DNA of 64,000 nt, from positions 1 to 64,000 of the forward strand of contig CAZYCA010000031.1 of assembly GCA_964645405.1 (NCBI GenBank), written 5' to 3'. Numbering within the stretch: the first letter of the stretch is position 1; every line of letters starts with the position of its first letter. Shown one piece after another: positions 59,634 to 64,000 of this stretch. Position numbers and translations under genes: made by a program. The notes beneath the pieces were generated by a model. The model was not told the origin of the DNA. It saw only the letters and a program-made list of their open reading frames with translations, and ran no database searches. The DNA comes from JAMWDF01 sp964645405. GTDB lineage: Bacteria; Ratteibacteria; UBA8468; B48-G9; DSTR01.

Positions 59634-60950
59634 ATGAAGAAAAATATAAGCCTGCAAGTTTTTTGCGAAAAAGTCAGGAAAAGAGAATGCCTTGTTGGTA
59701 TCATTGGACTGGGATATGTTGGTCTGCCTTTACTCCTGCGTTTTGCTGAGGAATCTTTTCTGGTTATGGGTTTTGATAGTGACCCGGAAAAGATAGAAAA
59801 GCTTAAATCAGGTCAGTCCTACATCAGGCATCTGGCTGCGGAAAGGATTCAGGCTGTGAGGAAAAATCTTGTTCTTACTACGGACATGAAAAGACTCCAT
59901 GAACCAGATGCTATACTTGTTTGTCTCCCCACTCCTTTGAATAGTTCCCGTGAACCGGATTTATCTTACCTGAAAAAGGCAGCGGAAAACATTTGCTCCT
60001 GTTTACGTCCAGGACAGCTGATTTCCTTAGAATCAACATCCTACCCTGGAACCACCCGGGAAATTTTTCACTCACGGTTTGCCTCCTCAGGGCTGAGAGC
60101 AGGTCAGGACTATTTCCTGATTTATTCACCAGAAAGGGAAGACCCCGGCAATCCTGCATTCTCGGTCAGTTCCATTCCTAAATTAGTCGGTGGATTGACC
60201 AAAAAATGTACCAGAGCAGGACTGTGTCTTTACGGAAGTATAGTCCAGACTGTTATTCCTGTTTCCTCCCCGGAAGTTGCGGAAGCCTCCAAACTTCTGG
60301 AAAACATCTATCGCGCTGTTAACATCGCTCTGGTCAACGAATTGAAACTGCTTTTTTCCCGTATGGGCATTGACATCTGGGAAGTGATTGCCGCAGCCAG
60401 AACCAAACCGTTCGGATTTCAAGCATTCTACCCCGGTCCTGGCCTGGGCGGTCATTGCATCCCGGTTGACCCTTTTTATCTTACCTGGAAAGCCAGGCAG
60501 TATGATTTTCATACCTCCTTCATTGAACTGGCGGGTGAAATCAATTCTGCCATGCCTTATCATGTAGTAGAAAGAGTAATCTACGGACTTAACCAGATTG
60601 GTCGGAGTATCAAAAAAAGCCGCATCCTTCTGGTGGGTATTGCCTACAAAAAGGATGTGGATGATATAAGGGAATCACCAGCCTTTAAAATCTGGAAGAT
60701 TTTATTAAATTATGGTGCCAAAGTCCATTACTTTGACCCCTATGTTCCCCGGGTTTTGCGCACAAGGCAGTTTGAGAGAAAAGTTTTTTCTATAAAACTA
60801 AACAGGAAAAATTTGAGTCGCTACGATGCGGCTATTATTGTGACTAATCACTCCCATGTAGATTACCAGCTAATTCGGTCCTGTGTACCGCTGGTTGTTG
60901 ATACCAGACACGTCTTTTCCCGAAGGTATCGTAACGTCATTTCTGCCTGA
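59634..60950 (+). CDS. Nucleotide-sugar dehydrogenase (WbpA/TviB type)
   Basis: The 438-residue enzyme oxidises UDP-GlcNAc, UDP-ManNAc or a related UDP-sugar to the uronic acid with NAD+, for surface polysaccharide. The Rossmann start GIIGLGYVGLPLLL is at about residues 23-36, LVCLPTPLN follows, SPEREDPGN lies near residue 167, and the catalytic cysteine is in GLGGHCIPVDPFYL around residue 272. The DNVE-like ASKLLENIYRAVNIALVNEL is also typical. Tail sequence YDAAIIVTNHSHVDY fits the C-terminal domain. The exact sugar is not determined. Confidence 0.93.
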   Translation: MKKNISLQVFCEKVRKRECLVGIIGLGYVGLPLLLRFAEESFLVMGFDSDPEKIEKLKSGQSYIRHLAAERIQAVRKNLVLTTDMKRLHEPDAILVCLPTPLNSSREPDLSYLKKAAENICSCLRPGQLISLESTSYPGTTREIFHSRFASSGLRAGQDYFLIYSPEREDPGNPAFSVSSIPKLVGGLTKKCTRAGLCLYGSIVQTVIPVSSPEVAEASKLLENIYRAVNIALVNELKLLFSRMGIDIWEVIAAARTKPFGFQAFYPGPGLGGHCIPVDPFYLTWKARQYDFHTSFIELAGEINSAMPYHVVERVIYGLNQIGRSIKKSRILLVGIAYKKDVDDIRESPAFKIWKILLNYGAKVHYFDPYVPRVLRTRQFERKVFSIKLNRKNLSRYDAAIIVTNHSHVDYQLIRSCVPLVVDTRHVFSRRYRNVISA

Positions 60951-60969
60951 GAACTTTTCGCAGGAGATT

Positions 60970-60998
60970 TTGACAGGGCAAGAAAAAAATTCTATAAT
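60970..60998 (+). promoter_or_regulatory. Perfect sigma70 promoter next to the GerMN start
   Basis: TTGACA at 60970-60975 and TATAAT at 60993-60998 with a 17-base spacer match the consensus exactly. A start seven bases downstream would be near 61005, only about three bases before the ATG at 61008. Confidence 0.85.
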
Positions 60999-61007
60999 TT
61001 TTTTGCG

Positions 61008-61565
61008 ATGAAAAAGTCAGAAAAGATAGCCGCCTGGGTACTTTCAGGGATATTAGTCCTTCTGGTGGGAATATGGTTGAGTTTGAAGCAGGGATGGTGG
61101 ATTCCGTTACCAGGGGTGCAGGTGGAAGTCTATTTTATGCGCCCGGGTCCGGTGCAGGCCCAGCTTGTTCCGGTAAGGAGACTTGCTAAGGGTAGCAAAC
61201 TGGAAGAGCGCTTGAAAACTGCTATAGAACTGGTAATTTCTGGTCCGAGTGAAGAAGAAAAAAGAGAAGGATTTTATAGTGCGATCCCGACGGAAACAAA
61301 ACTTCTGGATTGCCGGGTGGACAAAGAAGGAATGGTTTTCCTTGATTTTTCAGAGGATGTAGAAAAAGGCGGGGGAACCCAGGAAATGGAAGAAAGACTG
61401 GCGCAAATTGTCTTTACAGCTACCCAGTTTTCTGAAATCAGGTGTGTCCAGCTACTCATTGACGGGAAAACGGTGAAGTATTTTAGTGGAGAAGGAATTA
61501 CGGAGGTAGAACATCCTCTCACGAGGGCTGATTTCACCCAGTTTAACCAGGGAGGTTCCAGGTGA
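61008..61565 (+). CDS. GerMN-domain protein
   Basis: The 185-residue protein has one N-terminal membrane segment (about residues 10-30) and an extracytoplasmic GerMN domain with VEVYFMRPGPVQAQLVPVRR, LKTAIELVISGPSEEEKREGFYSAIPTET and LDFSEDVEKGGGTQEMEERLAQIVFTATQFSEIRCVQLLIDG, read in parts. GerMN was found in sporulation GerM and in lipoproteins such as LpqB, where its role is uncertain. The transcript from the adjacent perfect promoter would have almost no leader. rpmE starts in its stop codon. Confidence 0.88.
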   Translation: MKKSEKIAAWVLSGILVLLVGIWLSLKQGWWIPLPGVQVEVYFMRPGPVQAQLVPVRRLAKGSKLEERLKTAIELVISGPSEEEKREGFYSAIPTETKLLDCRVDKEGMVFLDFSEDVEKGGGTQEMEERLAQIVFTATQFSEIRCVQLLIDGKTVKYFSGEGITEVEHPLTRADFTQFNQGGSR

Positions 61566-61762
61566 AGGAAAAAATTCATCCGCGTTATGGTGAGGCCACA
61601 ATTATCTGTGCCTGTGGCAATGTCGTTAAGACCCGTTCCACAAAAAAAGAAATCAAGGTAGACATCTGTTCTAACTGCCATCCCTATTTCACCGGAAAGC
61701 AGAAGTTTGTGGACAGCGCCGGCAGGGTGGAACGTTTCAGAAAGAAATATGGTCAAGGCTGA
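61562..61762 (+). CDS. rpmE: 50S ribosomal protein L31, zinc form
   Basis: L31 bridges the 30S head and 50S. It is 66 residues starting with GTG 61562 inside the stop of the preceding gene. CACG and CSNCHPYFTGKQK supply the four-cysteine zinc site typical of L31 type A. FVDSAGRVERFRKKYG is the usual end. prfA overlaps it, as in many bacteria. Confidence 0.96.
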   Translation: MKEKIHPRYGEATIICACGNVVKTRSTKKEIKVDICSNCHPYFTGKQKFVDSAGRVERFRKKYGQG

Positions 61763-62834
61763 TTTGTGTTTAAATGACGGATCAGTTTTACGGGAAAAAA
61801 TAGCAGGGTTATTATCAGAATACCGGGTTTTGCTGGACAATATAACCAGGACTGCTGGAAAAGACCCCAGGAGCCTTCCTTCACTTCTAAAGAGACTGGC
61901 AGAGATAGAACCTGTGGTGCAGGACTACCAGAAACTGGAAGCTCTGTCTTTCAGAATAGCAGATTACCAGAATATGATACAGTCCGAGAAGGACCCGGAG
62001 ATGAAAATGCTTGTCAGGGAGGAACTGAATGCAGTTAAACAGCAATATGAACAACTCCAGCAGAGTATTGCCCGGCGTCTTTCTCCCGGGCAGGCTGACG
62101 ATGAGAAAAACGCCCTGGTAGAGATCCGCCAGGGTACCGGGGGTCAGGAGGCCTGCCTTTTTGCCAGGGATTTATTCAGAATGTACACTCGCTACTGTCA
62201 AAAGCACGGTTACCAGGTAGAAATTTTTAATTCTCATGTTTCCGAAAAAGGTGGATTTAAGGAAATCATTTTTCTGGTTAAAGGCAGGGGTGCTTACGGC
62301 CGTCTGAAATACGAGAGTGGAGTTCACCGGGTCCAGCGTGTTCCAGAAACAGAAAGCAGCGGTCGTATCCACACATCAGCGGCTACAGTAGCAGTCCTTC
62401 CAGAGGTCCAGGAGGAAGAAGTCTTTATCGATCCCAAAGACTTAAAAATTGACACTTTTTGTTCCTCAGGGGCTGGTGGCCAGCATGTTAACAAAACTGC
62501 TTCCGCAGTCCGTATTACACACCTGCCAACCGGCATTGTTGTCACCTGCCAGGATGAACGTTCTCAAATTCAAAACCGCAGCCGGGCATTAAAAATTTTA
62601 CGGGCGAGATTGCAGCAATTGAGTAAATCCGAATTGAAGAGACGTCTTGACACAGAACGAAGGATGCAGGTAAAAACTGGTGACAGGAGCGAAAAGATAA
62701 GAACCTATAACTTTCCGCAGAACAGAGTGACTGACCACCGGCTCGGACTGACAATCTATCAGCTGGACGCTGTGCTGGATGGAGAAATAGACGAACTGGT
62801 GGAAGGCTGTCGGAAAGCAGCGGAGGAGATATGA
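61749..62834 (+). CDS. prfA: Peptide chain release factor 1
   Basis: RF1 terminates at UAA and UAG. The start at ATG 61749 gives 361 residues; an upstream ATG at 61707 lies inside rpmE. Domain 2 holds VPETESSGRIHTSAATVAVLPE, the PxT stop-recognition loop, and domain 3 the GGQ motif in SSGAGGQHVNKTASAVRITH, read in parts. The methyltransferase gene prmC, a common next neighbour, is absent; instead a TPR-like gene follows in an ATGA overlap. Confidence 0.97.
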   Translation: MVKADLCLNDGSVLREKIAGLLSEYRVLLDNITRTAGKDPRSLPSLLKRLAEIEPVVQDYQKLEALSFRIADYQNMIQSEKDPEMKMLVREELNAVKQQYEQLQQSIARRLSPGQADDEKNALVEIRQGTGGQEACLFARDLFRMYTRYCQKHGYQVEIFNSHVSEKGGFKEIIFLVKGRGAYGRLKYESGVHRVQRVPETESSGRIHTSAATVAVLPEVQEEEVFIDPKDLKIDTFCSSGAGGQHVNKTASAVRITHLPTGIVVTCQDERSQIQNRSRALKILRARLQQLSKSELKRRLDTERRMQVKTGDRSEKIRTYNFPQNRVTDHRLGLTIYQLDAVLDGEIDELVEGCRKAAEEI

Positions 62835-64000
62835 AAAAAAGAGTCCGGATTCCGACGATTATAGTTTTTTTCTTTTCCCTGGCTATCCTTTCGTTTGCTG
62901 ACTTACAACCGGAAATACTCAGAAAGGGCTTAACCCTGATAAAACTCGGACAGTGGCAGCAGGCAATTTCCTTTTTCCAGCAGGAGGTCAATTCCAATCC
63001 TGCTGAGGCACAGGCTTATTTCTATTTAGGGCTGGCTCAAGAAAAAGCAGGTGATGTAAAGGCAGCCATCAGCAATTATGAACGTGCTATCCAGCTGAAA
63101 CCCGCGGAAGCTGAATTTCATTACACTCTGGGAAGGCTCTATCTTTCCTCCGGTGATGAGGAAAAAGCCCTCCAGCATTTTGCCCAGGCAGAATCGATCT
63201 CCCCGCAATCAATCTGCGGAGTTTTGTCCAGGCAGGAAAAACTTCAGCTGCTCACAAAACGTTCTGACAGGCAAATGGTGGAAGAGTGGTTAAAAAAGGA
63301 AGCAGAACTGAAGGAGGCAAAAGAAAAGGAGAAGTCAGAACAAGTTAGGCCGGAGCAGGAGCAAGCAGCTATACCGGAAGGGGAGGAAGAAAAAGCTGAA
63401 AAGCATGAGCCAGCCGAAAAGTTAATCAAGATCCTCAGGCACGGCAGGGAAAAACAGCGCCGTCAGGCTTCAGAGACACTTCTTTCCTACCCGGAGGGGG
63501 AGATAAAACCTTTCAGCCAGCTGCTGATCGGTTTGCTGAGACGGGAAAGAGTTCCAGACATCAGAAAGAATATCATTTCCCTTGTAGGAATGACTAAGAC
63601 ACGGGAAAGTATTGATACCCTTTTAAGAATTCTGAGCAATCCCCAGGAGCGTTTTGAATATAAGCTGGTGGCTCTTTCCAGTCTATCTGGAATCAAGGAA
63701 GAAAATGTAGTGACTTCCTTGAGATCTATATTGCAGGAACTGGTAACTGCTCGTATTCAGGAGAGAGAACAGGCAAAGAAAAACCTCACTGCTGTAGAAA
63801 AGGAAATAGAAGAAATAGAAACAGAAAAGTTAACCCTGGAAGCGGAAATTACTGCTCTGGAAACAAAGAAGAATGAACTGCAAAACAGAATTTCCGGTGG
63901 TTATCTGGAACCCGGACAGCCACCTGGTGTTCCCGGTTTACCTGCCATGGGACAGAGTACCTTAAAGCCAGCAGAAATTGTTAAGATACAGAAAGATATA
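62831..64000 (+). CDS. Secreted TPR/HEAT-like protein (partial, runs off the window)
   Basis: The frame opens with ATG 62831 (ATGA overlap with prfA, GGAGGAG ahead) and remains open for all 390 visible codons to the window edge. A signal peptide covers about residues 1-23. Two or three TPR-like repeats follow (YFYLGLAQEKAGDVKAAISNYERAIQLKP and FHYTLGRLYLSSGDEEKALQHF in parts, residues 60-122), then a charged Glu/Lys linker, helical repeats resembling HEAT (about 200-295), and a coiled coil at 300-350, then a Pro/Gly-rich stretch. No specific function is recognised; a scaffold in the periplasm is a guess. Confidence 0.8.
   Translation, partial: MKKRVRIPTIIVFFFSLAILSFADLQPEILRKGLTLIKLGQWQQAISFFQQEVNSNPAEAQAYFYLGLAQEKAGDVKAAISNYERAIQLKPAEAEFHYTLGRLYLSSGDEEKALQHFAQAESISPQSICGVLSRQEKLQLLTKRSDRQMVEEWLKKEAELKEAKEKEKSEQVRPEQEQAAIPEGEEEKAEKHEPAEKLIKILRHGREKQRRQASETLLSYPEGEIKPFSQLLIGLLRRERVPDIRKNIISLVGMTKTRESIDTLLRILSNPQERFEYKLVALSSLSGIKEENVVTSLRSILQELVTARIQEREQAKKNLTAVEKEIEEIETEKLTLEAEITALETKKNELQNRISGGYLEPGQPPGVPGLPAMGQSTLKPAEIVKIQKDI

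Noticed and set aside
1..64000. Insertion sequences, prophage, CRISPR arrays, attachment sites, integrons
   Set aside because: I saw no transposase, integrase, phage gene or regularly spaced direct repeats. The region is core-like throughout.

Overview
The window is a compact, almost fully coding stretch of a bacterial chromosome. The coding is ordinary bacterial (ATG, GTG and TTG starts, with one probable ATT start). The cell was probably Gram-negative: there is a TolC-like outer-membrane lipoprotein, a MacB-type efflux set, an LpxL/HtrB-family acyltransferase and a LysM lipoprotein that could tether outer membrane to peptidoglycan. Core genes are bacterial and divergent enough to suggest an uncultivated lineage. 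An Omnitrophota/Ratteibacteria/Aerophobota-like candidate phylum is a guess that sequence inspection alone cannot settle. I see no phage, insertion sequence, CRISPR array or rRNA.

Layout. 1-14707 (+): end of tuf, then the S10-spc-alpha ribosomal superoperon with secY, adk, map, infA, rpmJ and rpoA; rpmD is absent. 14732-23884 (+) continues with tiny gaps: rpoZ, a PilT-type ATPase, purD, a Gfo/Idh oxidoreductase and a TolC/MacA/MacB-like efflux system. 25083-23894 (-): a small secreted protein and a CvpA-like membrane protein fused to zinc ribbons. 25236-30174 (+): eno, ftsB, serS, a nitrilase-family amidase and an M20 amidohydrolase, from a strong sigma70-type promoter. 39091-30248 (-): hisS, aspS, a coiled-coil LysM lipoprotein, phoH, ybeY, a DgkA-PAP2 fusion, DUF502, recO, a two-subunit class I fumarase, tRNA-Arg(GCG) and tRNA-Pro(CGG). 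39230-43415 (+): rpsO, pnp, fucI. 51062-43426 (-): pyrK, pyrD, an O-antigen ligase/TPR protein, a PSP1 protein, metG, pyrH, frr, cmk. 51230-53394 (+): Gfo/Idh, plsY, a CTP-dependent lipid kinase/cytidylyltransferase-like protein. 54291-53395 (-): LpxL-like acyltransferase. 54354-64000 (+): addB, addA, a UDP-sugar dehydrogenase, a GerMN protein, rpmE, prfA and a TPR/HEAT-like protein cut by the window edge.

The genes serve translation, RNA turnover, envelope lipid and surface polysaccharide synthesis, pyrimidine and purine synthesis, recombination repair and central carbon metabolism. Fucose isomerase and two Gfo/Idh oxidoreductases hint at sugar use. Genes very often overlap. Convergent junctions have almost no spacer and no visible intrinsic terminators.

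I did not find a clear new multi-gene system. The observations most worth following are the ATT start of rpsE, the CvpA-zinc-ribbon fusion, the near-leaderless GerMN transcript, the tRNA-Arg with anticodon GCG whose gene overlaps the fumarase gene, the overlapping leader ORF of rpsO, and the LpxL-like protein lacking the catalytic acid.
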